A stretch of 64,000 nt of DNA from Phaeosaccion multiseriatum (lineage: Eukaryota > Ochrophyta, other classes): NCBI GenBank assembly GCA_965112735.1, contig OZ218955.1:1364001-1428000 (forward strand), read 5' to 3'. The translations under genes and the position numbers were made by a program. The notes under the pieces were generated by a model that saw only the letters and a list, made by a program, of their open reading frames with translations, was not told where the DNA came from and made no database searches. Of this stretch, positions 36,998 to 48,038 are shown in pieces; the first letter of the stretch is position 1, and every line of letters begins with the position of its first letter.

Positions 36998-39425
36998 GAG
37001 AAGGAGGAGGAGGGGGGAGAGGAGCCCTAGGAGGACCCTCGTCAGAGGAGGGGAGCGGAGTGGTAAGGGTGACGGCTTCTGTAGCAGCTCACCCACGGCC
37101 TCCACCACCCCGTCAGCAGCACCAGCACCAGCAGTTGGTGATACAGCAACAAGGGACACTGTACCAAGTAGGGCAAGGTAGAGGCACGCGAGGAAGTGAT
37201 GAGGCTGGCAGCAGTGGCATTATCACAAATGGCAACAGTAGCAGTATTACAAACGGTAGCAGTGGCCGTATCACGAGTGGCGGTAGTGCCACTGGTAGCA
37301 GCGGGAGGGGGAGCAGTAGCAGCAGCAGTGGGAGGAGGAGTGGCGGCAGCAGCAGTCATATGGGTAGCGCTGGGACAGATAGTGGCAGCAGCAGGAGAGG
37401 CAGTGAGACCACAGGCACAGGAAGAAGCTGGGAGGAGGGGGAGGACAAGGGCATTAAAGAGGTGGGGGAGGAGAGCGAGAATGATGTCATCCACGGCATG
37501 GAGAGGGGGAGCATAGGCTACGTGGGCAAGGGAGGCACGGAGAGGGGAGGGCAGATAGATGGGTCTGGGCTTCCTTCTTCTGCTGCCATCCGCTTCGACG
37601 GCGAGGAGGAGGAGCAGGAGGAGGAGGAGGAGGAGGAGGAGGAGGAGGAGGAGGAGGAGGAGGAGGAGGAGGAGGAGGAGGAGGAGGAGGAGGAGGAGGA
37701 GGAGGCGGAGGAGGGGGAGGAAGAGGAAGAGGGACCAAAAAGCATGAAAAGCCCAATGAGAGGGACTGGATATATCGCTGCTTTCAAGAACAGCAAGCAG
37801 CGAAGGTCTGGTGGGGGAGGAAGGCCGCTGAACAGCGAGGAGGAGGGGGAGGAGGAGGATGAGGAGGAGGAGGGGGAGGAGGAGGAGGAGGAGGAGGATG
37901 AGGAAGAGGAGGAGAAGGAGGATGAGGAAGAGGAGGAAGAGGAGGAGAAGGAGGATGAGGAAGAGGAGGAAGAGGAGGAGCAAGACGCTGTTGGCTTCGG
38001 TGGCGCAATGATGGGAGGTGGGGGTAGCGGATATGGACGGGAAGTGACGTACACGCAACAGTACAATCAGCACCAGTTGGCGATACAACAGCAGCAGTTG
38101 GTGATACAGCATCAGGCCGAGGAGGGGGAGGAGGAGCAGCAGGAGCAAGAGCAGGAGCAGGAGCAGGAGCAGGAGGAGCAGGAGGAGGAGGAGGAGCAGG
38201 AGGACGAGGAGGAGGAGGAGGACGAGGAGGAGGGGTGGGAGGGGGAGGAGGAGGAGGAGGGGGGGGGTGCTGCAGGGACAGACGCTGATGTTATGCAGAG
38301 GTGCTCTGACAACTTGAGCGAGGAGGAGGAGGTCGAGGACGAGGACGAGGATGAGGACGAGAGCGACGACTACTACACACAAAAGGTATACGGGGGGGGC
38401 ACGAGTAGTACAGGCACCCCCCGGGGGGCGAAACCAAGGGCCCACAGCATTGGCACTCGCACTAGTAACTCTAGCACCAACACTGGCGCTCCCACTGGCA
38501 GGGGGAAGGGCAGTGGGAGGGGCCAAGTAGGGGCAAGCCGAAGAGGAGGGAGTCGGGCGGCGGGGGGTGCAGGTGGCGGGGGTGGGGGTGGGCGTATCAC
38601 CACGACCATGGCCACCTCCACAGCCAGTGGCGTTGGCATGCTCTCGTCTCAGTCGACGGCAGAGATGACATACGGTAGCTACGGGGGCGGTAGCAAGGGT
38701 ATCGGTGGTCAAGGTCAGGGACAGGGTCAGGGACAGGGTCAGGGTCAGGGTCAGGGACAGGGTCAGGGTCAGGGTCAGGGTCAGGGTCAGGGTCAGGGTC
38801 AGGGTCAGGGTCAGAGTCAGGGTCAGGGTCAGGGTCAGGGTCGGAGGCAGGGTCAGGGTCAGAGTCAGGGTCAGGGTCAGGGTCAGGGTCAGGGTCAGGG
38901 TCGGAGGCAGGGTGGTGAGGGGAGTGAAGGGAGAGGTGAGCGTAGTACTGGTGCAGTGAAGATGACCGGCGGAGGAGAACAAGTCGGACATCACAACAGG
39001 AAGGAGGCAGATGGGGACCGGCACCAGCAGCAGCACCAGCAGCAGCACCAGCAGCAGCACCAGCTGGTGATACAGCAGCGGCGGCGGCGGCGGCGGCATG
39101 AGGAGAAGCAGAGCGGAGATATCCTATACCAGCAGCAGTACCACCAGCAGCAGCAGCAGCAGCAGCAGCAGTTGGTGATACAGCAGGAGCAGCAGCACCA
39201 ACAGGAGCCACACATTCAGCACCATCCGATCCGCACTCAGAGGGCGGCGCCCAAGGCAGTGCTGCAGGCAGAAAGCAGCCCGCAGCTCCCCAACAAGAAG
39301 GAGAAGAGGATGTCGAAGCACAACAAGCTGAACTCTCAGAGCTCTCCGGTGTGGAAGCAAGCACCTGTGCCTGTGACCAAGCCCTTCGTACCCGTACCCC
39401 ACGCCGCGGGGTTCTGTGAGCGAAG

Positions 39426-39429
<4 letters not shown>
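33911..39429 (+). CDS. 1520-aa low-complexity coiled-coil protein, unknown function
   Basis: Five exons, 33911-34657, 34874-35683, 35822-36025, 36155-36247 and 36721-39429, all join in phase 0. The start is the first ATG (MWHELHEEGEAVSSEDEYSD). Exon 2 begins with an ordered-looking part (VCRVSVVKGSNLVTVIGGSL.., about residues 250-310). Exons 3, 4 and the start of 5 form a highly charged helical coiled coil (RQARLRKEKAKREAAQSKAE.., MAAAEAQLHKQKQLEAVLRP.., RRLEAERQRERLREEEEREI). The remaining ~840 residues are Gly, Ser, Glu and Gln tracts, including a 40-plus Glu run (37605-37705), a GQ dipeptide run from a GGTCAG hexamer array (38705-38910), and six QQLVIQQ-type motifs. This suggests a cytoskeletal or centrosomal scaffold, but no domain proves it. 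No homologue is named. Confidence 0.8.
36248..36460 (+). repeat. (GGGA)n array at a 5' splice site
   Basis: The intron after exon 36155-36247 starts GTGGGAGGGAGGG and continues as GGGA for about 190 bp, ending in GGAAGGA variants. The purine-rich array is on the sense strand directly at the donor. Confidence 0.95.
38705..38912 (+). repeat. GGTCAG hexamer array, coding
   Basis: More than 30 in-frame hexamers (GGTCAG, with GGACAG, AGTCAG and CGGAGG variants) encode a Gly-Gln dipeptide repeat in the 1520-aa protein. The same hexamer type recurs in non-coding positions at 41560-41750 and 43617-43850. Confidence 0.95.
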
Positions 39430-39714
<285 letters not shown>

Positions 39715-40299
39715 GACGCATCACAGCACAGATAACGACGATCAACTATTGCTTGTAGCGTATTAACCCTTAACAACACAAAGATACCATCGTTATCTCA
39801 TCACAAACAGCTTGACCTTGCTATTACCAGGGCACTATAGTAACGGATACTTGGAGGGTTGAACGGAAGGCTTTCTCTCTCTCTCTCTCTCTCTCATAAG
39901 TGACTTGATTAGGAAGAACACATGGTGTTGATGGCTGTAGGGCTGTAGGTAGGTAGCAATACTACGAAGTACTACGTAAGAGTAAGTAAAGGTTATGGGG
40001 TCATTTCGTTTATTGCATGGTATTAACAGCTCGGGTGGAGAGAGGAGCTGTGTCTGTGCTTTGCTTGCTTGCTTGCTTGTGCCCGCTACGATCATATAGA
40101 CAAGAGTGAGATGAGAGAACAGACAGTTTTGTACACCCCCTTTCGCACACACACACACACACACGCACACACACGCTTACCACACACACATAACTACACG
40201 CGCACACACATGACACACAGCACACATTAATTCATCAAAATAGGCATAAAGTAAACGTATTCCAAACCACGAGCTAAGCAGCAGCAGCAACAGCAGCAA

Positions 40300-40331
<32 letters not shown>

Positions 40332-40874
40332 GCAACAACAGCAGCAGTTGGTGATACAGCAGGGACCCTCCTGCCTCGTCCACAAACGCACCACAGTTTC
40401 ACTTCTTTCGTCCCTTTTGGCTCTCCCCCGCGCCCGGGGTGAGAGCTGGGGGGGGGGGCGCAGCTGTCACTGTCACTCTCACCCTCACCAGTGTTCTATG
40501 CCCCACCAGATGTGCACCACCAGATGTGCACCACCAGATATGCACCACCAGATATCACCCCCTCCTGAGCGTCCAATGACGCAGTCCAGCCCAGAGTTGA
40601 AGACTCACAATTGCTAATAAAGCACCAACACCCGTACATCAGCCCCATACTCGGAGCCTCCGAGAATCCTCTGCCCTCCACATCCCCACGCCCCCTTGCC
40701 CACCCCTCACCCTCTCTCCCCTCCCCCTCCCTCTTTCTTCGTCATGAGAGTCGTCACTCATCCCGCTCCACCTCCCCTCCTCCTCCCCTCCTCCTCCCTT
40801 TCTGGTAGGTTGATTCCTATTAAGTCAATACAACAGTTGCCCCCACACTCTCCTCCCCTCCACCCGCGCGTCAG
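39715..40874. other. Intergenic region with CAG array and QLVIQ-type motif
   Basis: Between convergent genes. It contains CT and CA runs (39873-39894, 40145-40176), a CAG/CAACAG array at about 40277-40350 joined to TTGGTGATACAGCAG (40347-40361), and three tandem CACCAGATGTGCACC-like units (40503-40552). No gene is visible. Confidence 0.6.
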
Positions 40875-43603
40875 TCAACCCTCCTGCCCCAAACACGGCA
40901 GCTTGACCAAAATGGCCGTAATGTCATCTCGATAGTCCCCCTCCACCTCCCTCCACCGCGCCGCTGCTGTCTCAATGAGGCTCTGTGTTGCTTGCATTGC
41001 ATTGGCCCCTCCCTCCAGTTTCTCTGCCAGCAATTTAATCGCCTCGTCACTGGTGATAAACTCCCACACTCCGTCGGTGGCAAGGATAATGAATTTATCC
41101 TCGGGTTGGATGTCGTGCTCGGTGATCTCAGGCTCGGCGATCACTCCCACGCCCTTGACTGTGTGTGGGTGTGTGCGCGCAAAGCAATGCGTGGGTTTAC
41201 GGTGGGTGGGTGGTTGTGAGGGTGCGTGCGTGGGGGCAAGAGTTGAGATGGGGAGGTGAGTGAGTGGGGGGGTGAGTGAGTGAGGGGGTGACTTCCCTCC
41301 TTCCTTCCCTCCTTCCTTCCTTCCTTCGTTTCCTCCCTCCCTCCCCCCCTCCCTCCCTCCCTCCTTTCGATTGACTGACCTGCGTGATCCCCTATCGATC
41401 GTGCCATGGCGAGGCCCACTTGTGTCATTGCCGCATCGAGCCAGACCCGTGAGCTCAGTCCCACCTCAGGAGGGGGGCTCACGAAACCGCCGCTCGCCTC
41501 AATGCGGGCCTTCTCTGTCGGGCTGTCGGGGTTGTGATCTGGGTAGAGGCAGGGAGGGTGAGGGTCAGGGTGAGGGCCAGGGTGAGGGCCAGGGTGAGGG
41601 TCAGGGTGAGGGCCAGGGTGAGGGCCAGGGTGAGGGTCAGGATGATGAGGGTGGCGGTCACAGACAGGGTCAGGGTGAAAGACAAGGGGGGCAGGGTAAG
41701 AGTGGGGTTCAGGGTGAAAGACAAGGGGGGCAGGGTAAGAGTGGGGTTTCAGGGTGAGAGCCACCCACTAACACACACCCACACACACACGCACGCACGC
41801 ACACACACACACACACGTACACACACACAACACACACAAGCTCATGTCTTACGGCTCATCTTACGGCTCATCTTACGCAAGGTTACGCAATCTTACGTAA
41901 TCTTACGCACCTGTGCTGAGATCATGGGCCACGAGGGACCCGTCCGCCTGCCGAGTGGCTACCACCGCCCTGCTGTCTCCAGCATTGGCGATCCAGAGGT
42001 GCGAGTCACGCATGAATACCGACACAGCGGTGGTCCCGCTGAAGGTCGCCTCCATGGGCTGTGGAGGGCGGAGGGAGGGAGGGAGGGGAGGGAGGGACTG
42101 AGACCAGCGACAGCGCGAGCCAACGACACAAAACCAGACCGTAAAGCAAAGCGCCAGAGGGCGGGGAATCAATCAAGGTAGAGGGGGAGGAGGGAGGATG
42201 GGGAAAATGTAGGGCACCACTGCCTTCCCTCCCTCCCTCCCTCCCTCCCTCCCTCCCTCCCTCCCTCCCTCCGCCCCAACCCTCCTCCCCTCCCCTCCCC
42301 TCCCTTCCCCTCCCCTCCCCTCCCCTCCACTCCCCTCACCTGTGCCTTGCCCAGAGCCTTGTCCACCGCCAGATAGGCGTCCTTCATGCACTGGCCGGGG
42401 TCGTCCTTGAGCTGGGGGTTCTTCTCAATGTGGTGCTGTATCTCGTGCATAACAAAGTGAGACACGATGTCTCCGTGCTCTCCGTGGCCGTCGTATACGG
42501 CAAAGAGCGCCTGTTTAGTATGTCAATGGGTGGGTGGGTGGGTGGGTGGGTGGGTGCGTGGGTGGGTGTGTATGTCAATGGGGGTGTGTGTGTGTGAGAG
42601 AGAGAGAGAGTGGGGAAGGGAGGGGGGGGGGATGTGCGTGTGACATAAAAGAGAGACAGACAGAACAGGGGAGGGAGAGAGACAGAGAGAAAGAGAAGGC
42701 GAGAGGAGAGACAGAGACCGAGCAGGGGAGATGAGGGAGGGTACTCTGCCACACGTACTCCAACTCCAACTCAAACTCCAAACTCCAAACTAACCTGGTT
42801 GGAGTCTTCCTCTGGGATGGGGTAGACCACACATCCCCTGTCCTGATTGATTTTGGCGGTTACGCCGTCGTCTTCGTAGTACGAGGGCTCTACGCCGTGG
42901 CACGAGTACGTACCGACGATGGTGTCGCAGAAAGGCAAGGGGATTACCGGGTCTGTGCCTGTAGTGATGCGAGTGAGCGGGGCGGTTGAGGGAAGGAGTG
43001 AGTGAGTTAGTGAGTGTGTGAGTGAGTGAGTGAGTGAGTGAGTGAGTGAGTGAGTGAGTGAGTGAGTGAGTGAGTGAGTGAGTGAGTGAGTGAGTGTGTG
43101 AGTGTGTGAGTGAGTGAGTGTGTGAGTGTGTGAGTGAGTAAGTAAGTGTGTGAGTGCGTGAGTGAGTAAGTAAGTGAGTGAGTGAGTGAGTGAGTGAGTG
43201 TGTGAGTGAGTAAGTGTGTGTGTGTGAGTGAGTGAGTGAGTGAGTGAGTCAGTGAGGGAGTGAGTGAGTGAGTCAGTGAGTGAGTGAGTGAGTGAGTGAG
43301 GGGGTGAGTGTGTGAGTGAGTAAGTGTGTGAGTGTGTGAGTGTGTGAGTGTGTGAGTGAGTAAGTGTGTGTGTGAGTGAGTGAGTGAGTGTGTGAGTGAG
43401 TTAGTAAGTGGGTGAGTGAGTGAGTGGGTGTGTGAGTGTGTGTGTGAGTGAGTGAGTGAGTGAGTGAGTGAGTGAGTGAGTGAGTGAGTGAGTGAGTGAG
43501 GCGCTTTGGGGTACCGCAACCGAAGTGCAGCCGTTGCCCACCACCGCCCCTCTCTCGCCCCCCACACTCACTCGAGTCTCTATCATACCGTTGTAGGTGG
43601 CTC
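40875..43603 (-). CDS. PP2C-type protein phosphatase, 5' end unresolved
   Basis: Exons 42795-42958, 42340-42510, 41911-42058, 41380-41538 and 40875-41158 join in phase. A 15-base micro-exon at 43589-43603 (encoding ATYNG) also fits the phase upstream. The product is a metal-dependent Ser/Thr phosphatase: FAVYDGHGEHGD (metal Asp and Gly), WIANAGDSRAVV, STDHNPDSPTEKARIEASGG, MARSIGDHAVKGVGVIAEPE, ILATDGVWEF (metal Asp) and YRDDITAILV are canonical PP2C motifs in the right order. The N-terminal part seen (LPFCDTIVGTYSCHGVEPSY.. KINQDRG) matches the family's N-Q-D-R-G start of the catalytic domain. The initiator exon was not found; upstream lies a hexamer array that probably fills intron 1. Introns carry GAGT, GGGA and GGGTGA arrays. 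Catalytic function appears intact. Confidence 0.9.
42990..43500. repeat. (GAGT)n-derived array in PP2C intron
   Basis: GAGT units mixed with GTGT, AAGT and CAGT variants fill the intron between exon 42795-42958 and the predicted micro-exon at 43589-43603. Confidence 0.95.
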
Positions 43604-43616
43604 CTGCGAGAGAACC

Positions 43617-43852
43617 CTCAACCCCCACCCTCACCCCCACCCTCACCATCACCCTCACCCTCACCCTCACCCTCACCATCACCCTGACCCTGACCCTGAC
43701 CCTGACCCTCACCATCACCCTGATCCTGACCCTGACCCTGACCCTCACCCTCACCATCACCCTGACCCTGACCCTGACCCTGACCCTGACCCTGACCCTC
43801 ACCATCACCCTCACCCTCACCCCAACCCTCACCCTCACCCTCACGCTCTCAA
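43617..43852. repeat. CCCTCA/CCCTGA hexamer array
   Basis: About 38 hexamers: CACCCT units at both ends and CTGACC/CCCTGA units in the middle, with CACCATCAC interruptions every 30-50 bp. On the PP2C strand it reads GGGTGA and GGGTCA. It resembles telomeric sequence in shape but not in the unit. Confidence 0.95.
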
Positions 43853-43895
43853 CTCTCCATCCCATTCTGCAGTGCTGCGATCGAGAGAGGTAAGG

Positions 43896-44026
43896 TGCGC
43901 TAAGCTAATAAGCTAACAAGCGAATAAGCTAATAAGCCAAGCTAAGCTAATAAGCTAATAAGCTAATAAGCTAAGCCAAGCTAAGCTAATAAGCTAAGCT
44001 AAGCTAAGCTAAGCCAAGCCAAGTGA
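43896..44026. repeat. TAAGCTAA-type array
   Basis: About 130 bp built from AAGCT, AATAAGCT and AAGCCAAGCT units, quite unlike other repeats here. Each unit holds the palindrome AGCT. It lies between the PP2C gene's upstream side and the 3' end of the myristoylatable-protein gene. Confidence 0.95.
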
Positions 44027-44187
44027 TGGCACAATGTTGCATGTGTATGCATCGCGTGTATCGACATCTGTAATGTCTGTGCTGTGCGCCTCACGATGTC
44101 ACGTCTCACATGCCCATTCCTTCCTACTTTGGTCAATCTAGCTAGGCTCAAAAGAACTGCCCATTCATTTTCCCACTCCCCCTCGCG

Positions 44188-44975
44188 TTAGCTTGACTCA
44201 CCGATTTCTTGGCTGCGATACAGAACCTTTGATAGCCTCCGGTTTCCCCCGGTGGACGCCGTCCCCACGCCCCCCTTGGGTTGCTGGGCAGCCAGCCCCA
44301 CCGACAATCTCCTCTTGCGGAAGTCAGAGGTGGCTGCTGCCTTTGTACACGTGGCGTCTGCCCCTCCGCCAAACTTTTTAGCGAATTCCGCGGCCTGTGC
44401 CGCTGCATCCTCTTCAGACACCCCCCCCTCTAGTTGGACGTTGTCCCCTCCTTCTACTGCTCCCCCCCCTTCCCCTCCCCCTGTTGATGTTGTTGTTGCG
44501 TCTTTTTCTCCTCCTGCCCCCGACATGAGTAGCTTGGCCTGTTGTGCGAACTCCGCCTCTAGCTCACTCATCACCTTTGCTCGGTTGAAGTCAGGCTCCT
44601 TCGTTGCCGCTTCATACTTGGCCTGAAGCAAAGATGGGAGGCAGGGGAAAACGAGCGAGAAGGGCTGAGGTATTTGTTTGCCCGTCTTGTTTTGTGTTCG
44701 GCCTCGCTGTTCACATCTACAGCAATCGCAGACACTATACTCGAGGCCATGCATCCTCTTCTCTTCCCTTGCCCGCCGGTATTCTTCGTAGTAGGGGCAC
44801 CCTTCTGCTGCTCCAAGAGTCGTGGTGTATTCCCGTGATGCCGAATGAAATGCAAGCAAGGAGACGAAAGTAGTCTCTTCTCTTGTCCTCTCACCTGAAG
44901 GGCTGTGTAGAGCTTAGCTTTGTCAGCCTCGCTGAAAGAGGGATTCTCCACTCCGACAGAAGCCGCACCACCCAT
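44188..44975 (-). CDS. Small predicted N-myristoylated protein
   Basis: Two exons, 44895-44975 and 44188-44622, join in phase 0 to give 171 aa. The start MGGAAS fits the N-myristoylation pattern (Gly2, small residue at 6), so membrane association through a lipid is predicted. The first exon continues FSEADKAKLYTALQ, and the second begins AKYEAATKEPDFNRAKVMSE, a short helical, charged region. An acidic/Gly/Thr linker and a basic end (FRKRRLSVGLAAQ, RRLSKVLYRS) follow; both RRLS sites look like basophilic-kinase targets. I recognise no family. The frame ends ..SQEIGESS, but the GGTGAGTC in the last codons is a good donor, so the true C-terminus could lie in a further exon. Confidence 0.72.
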
Positions 44976-45102
44976 GGCTCCGGCCTGTCTGTCCCCCCTC
45001 TTCTCCCCCGCCCCTTCGGTCCCCTAATCCTCTCCTTCGCCCCCCGCCCCTTTTCCTGCCGACCCTCGCGCCTCCTGCCCCTCTCTCCTCCCTCGGTCTT
45101 CG

Positions 45103-45440
45103 CTGCCCCGTGCCCTTCCTCCTTCCGCTCTCCTCCTCTCCTTCGCCCCTTCCGCCCCTTTTCCTGAGCCGAGACGAAAGGGTCGCGCTTCTCCCCATGA
45201 GAGTAATGTTGCCCCTCTTTCTTTGAGCCGATGTTCCGGGCAATCTGAGGAAGGTGGAAGGTTCGCTGCCCCGTGCCCTTCCTCCTTCCGCTCTCCTCCT
45301 CTCCACGCCTCACTTCCCCCCTCTTCTTGAGCCGAGAGCGAAAGGGTGGATGGTCTTCTTCCCCATGAGAGTAATGTTGCCCGCTCTTTGCTTTGAGCCG
45401 ATGTTGCCGGGCAATCTGAGGAAGGTGGAAGGTTCGTACG
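45103..45440 (+). repeat. Tandem duplication, two ~165-bp units
   Basis: Units at about 45103-45260 and 45262-45435 share CGCTGCCCCGTGCCCTTCCT, CCCCATGAGAGTAATGTTGC and GGGCAATCTGAGGAAGGTGG. They diverge in the middle by substitutions and short indels. They lie upstream of the minus-strand myristoylatable-protein gene, possibly in its promoter region. Confidence 0.9.
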
Positions 45441-45827
45441 TGCACGGAATAATCTCACCGGCTGTCTCGATCGCAGCAGTAGCACCAATACCAGCTGCAG
45501 CTCTACAGAAGAGTAGTCACAGGGGGGGGGGGCGTAGGTTTAAATGGAGAGAGTGGTAGATGAAGGAGAAGAGAAAGGGGGGGGGAGGGGGGAGGCGAAA
45601 CCCCTCCGGGTACGATTTTGAACTTCGAGAATCGATTTTTTTTCGGGGCACCTCCCTTCTGCACTTCGTGGATTCTCTGGCCCATAAGCAGAAGGTGGCC
45701 CGCGGCCGAAAGCCGAGAAGCCAGGGGCTGGGCTGCGACCAGCAGAAGCCAGTCACCAGCGGGAAAGAAGATAGAGGTGGAAGAAAGCCGAGAAGCCACC
45801 GCTGGCCTGCGGCCAGAAGCCCAAAGC
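45441..45827. other. Unassigned intergenic sequence
   Basis: Contains G runs (45523-45532 and others) and two related tracts with AAAGCCGAGAAGCCA (about 45708 and 45786) that make an imperfect ~75-bp direct repeat. No gene is visible. Confidence 0.5.
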
Positions 45828-45833
45828 CAGGAG

Positions 45834-45995
45834 TCAACCCCTGATACACTATCGCCCACATTCTCGATAGCGCGCTATCCGGCCCCCCGCGGATAGCGCG
45901 CCGGCTGGCGCCGGCGACAGCGGATGGCACGCCCCAACAACCCCCCCCCCCAAGCCGGCTGGCGCCGGCGATAGCGGATAGCGGATAGGGGTTGA
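45834..45995. mobile_element. MITE-like element with TIRs and 6-bp target duplication
   Basis: The element is 162 bp. Its left end reads TCAACCCCTGATACACTATC, and its right end, read on the minus strand, is TCAACCCCTATCCGCTATCC. These are inverted repeats, identical over the first nine bases and similar beyond. It is flanked directly by CAGGAG on both sides (45828-45833 and 45996-46001), a perfect target-site duplication. The interior is GC-rich with nested inverted repeats (GGATAGCGCG, GCCGGCTGGCGCCGGCG) and no coding frame. A related, shorter copy is at 61665-61740. Confidence 0.78.
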
Positions 45996-46218
45996 CAGGA
46001 GGGCTACGGCCCAGAAGCAAGCCAGGAGCCAGAAAAATAACAAAACCTCGCGGGGGGGCGAGGAACAAAGGGCCAGCAATGTCCTCTTCTCCCGTTTGTA
46101 AAGATGCCTACAATACAACACTAAAGCAGCCAGCCGGAGAGTGACTAGCTACTCACCTCTGTCAGACTGCCAGTCAAATTAAATCCGTCACCAGTCAATC
46201 AGGTTTCACACACACTCA

Positions 46219-47745
46219 TCAGTACCCCTTGTTCTTATCAATCTGATGCAAGGCTAGGGGCTTCCCCTCCAAAAACGGCCGCACACTCTCCGTAAACGCG
46301 CGAATCGTATCCACCAAAAACCCCTCCGTCTGTCCCCCATTGTGCGGCGACAAGAAGGTCCTCCTCGGGTCCAAGCTCCACAACGGATCGTCCTTTGGCA
46401 AGGGCTCCTTCTCACTCACATCAAGGGCGACCCTGAGATCCTTCCGCGGGCCTGTGAGTGCCTCAACCAGCGCCTTCTCGTCAATCAGCGCACCCCTCCC
46501 CACATTGATGATGGCTGCGCCGTGCTTGGCTCTGGCGAGGATGGAAGCATCTACCATTGCTCTTGTCTGGGGCGTGACAGGAGTGGATAGTACAATGAAG
46601 TCGCTCTGCTCGAAGACTGGCCCGAGGCCCTCCTCTAGGCCGTAGTAGTAGTGCACCCCTTCCTCCTCCTCCTCCTCCTCCTCCTCCTCCTCCTCCTCCT
46701 CCTCCTCCTGCTCCTCTTCCTCCTCTTCCTCCTTATCATCAGGACTACCACCACCACCACCACCGCCGCCGCCGCCGCCGCCACCATCGCCACCACCACC
46801 ACCAGTAGATGGCGCACTCCCTCCAGAAGAGGGAAGATGTGGGAGAGATGGAGCGGGAGGAGCCGAAGCGGGGGAGTCGTTGCTGTCCGCCGTCGTGTGC
46901 AGGGCCGAACCTGTCGGAGAAGAAGCACCGGCGCTCCGACAAGAATCTCCATTCTCTCCTTTGTGGTGCTTGTTACTGCCGCTAACGGTGCTGCTGCTGC
47001 TGCTGCTGCTGCTGCTGTCTGCCCCCTCCTCCCTCCTCCTCCGCTTCTTTGTGCTACGCTTGCTGTTCTTGAGCGCAATAACTTTCATACCAAAGGCCTT
47101 GGCCAGCGCTCCACATGCCCCTCCAATGTCCCCATAGCCAACCACACCGATAGTGGCCCCTCGTAACACAGAGATACTAAACTTCTGCCACACTCTGTCC
47201 TGCTGTTGCTGCCTGAAGCGAGGGACATCTTTCGCGAAGAACAGACAGGTCATGATAGCGTACTCGGCCAGAGCAGAGCTAAAGACGCCACGCGCCGACG
47301 TGACGATCGCGTCCGCCTCCACCACCTCGGGGCACAGCAGATACTCCACCCCCGAGGAAACGCTGTGAATCCACCGCAGCAAGGGCATCTGGGGCACCAC
47401 GACTTTAACCACCGATAAAGGCGCCAGGCAGAACAGGAGAATGTTTGCCGCTCTGCATCGCAGGCATGGAGGAGCCGAGTCAGAAGAAGAAGAAGAAGAA
47501 GAAGAAGAAGAAGAAGAAGAAGAAGAAGAAGAAGAAGAAGAAGGAGGAGGAGGAGAAGGTGAAGCAGCAGCAGCAGCAGCAGCAGCAGGAGGAGGAGGAA
47601 CAGGAGCAGGAGCAGGGAGTACTTTTGCAGGTACAGCCTACCTAAGTTGCTCCTTGAAGAAGAAGAAGAAGAAGAAGAAGAAGAAGAAGAAGAAGAAGAA
47701 GGAGGAGGAGGAGGAGGAGGAGGAGGAGGAGGAGGAGGAGGAGGA

Positions 47746-47779
<34 letters not shown>

Positions 47780-48038
47780 GAGGAGGAACAGGAGCAGGAG
47801 CAGGGAGTACTTTTCCAGGTACAGCCTACCTAAGTTGCTCCTTGGCGTACTCCGTGTCGTGACTCTCCTCGTCAAGTACCACAAGTGAGGCAATCCCGTC
47901 CTTCACAAGCTCGCTCATATTCACATCGAGGGCTTCGTACAATCGTTTGAAGAACTGGTTCTTGCCGTCCTTCAAGACGACGATCTTTGCCGTCGCTCTT
48001 GGCCTCTTTCTCAGTCTTCCCTCCGAGGCACCCTCCAT
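46219..48038 (-). CDS. D-isomer-specific 2-hydroxyacid dehydrogenase with acidic insertion
   Basis: Two exons, 47830-48038 and 46219-47452, join at phase 2 (GT-AG) to give 480 aa starting MEGASEGRLRKRPRATAKIV. The family reduces 2-oxoacids with NAD(P)H. Features: N-terminal substrate-domain strand (ATAKIVVLKDGKNQFFKRLY), LLRWIHSVSSGVEYL, the Rossmann loop GVVGYGDIGGACG, SDFIVLSTPVTPQTRAMVDA, INVGRGALIDEKALVEAL (catalytic Arg), ALDVSEKEPLPKDDPLW (catalytic Glu) and LSPHNGG (catalytic His). Between KVIALKN and the GLGPVFEQSD strand, where relatives have about 20 residues, sits an insertion of about 130 residues rich in Ser, Gly and Glu, presumably a surface loop. Substrate specificity cannot be told. 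No targeting peptide is obvious. The intron carries a duplicated copy of its own donor. Confidence 0.92.
47476..47822. repeat. Duplicated GAA/GGA/GCA tract with splice-donor copy
   Basis: Two tandem units (about 47476-47652 and 47653-47850) each contain (GAA)n, (GGA)n, (GCA)n and the same ~60-bp end, GAACAGGAGCAGGAGCAGGG then AGTACTTTT(G/C)CAGGTACAG and CCTACCTAAGTTGCTCCTTG. The last part is, on the minus strand, the 3' end of the dehydrogenase exon plus its GTAGGC donor. Confidence 0.93.

Noticed and set aside
43617-43852. Interstitial telomere
   Set aside because: Units are CCCTGA/CCCTCA, not the CCCTAA/TTAGGG expected in algae; the same hexamer is coding at 38.7 kb.
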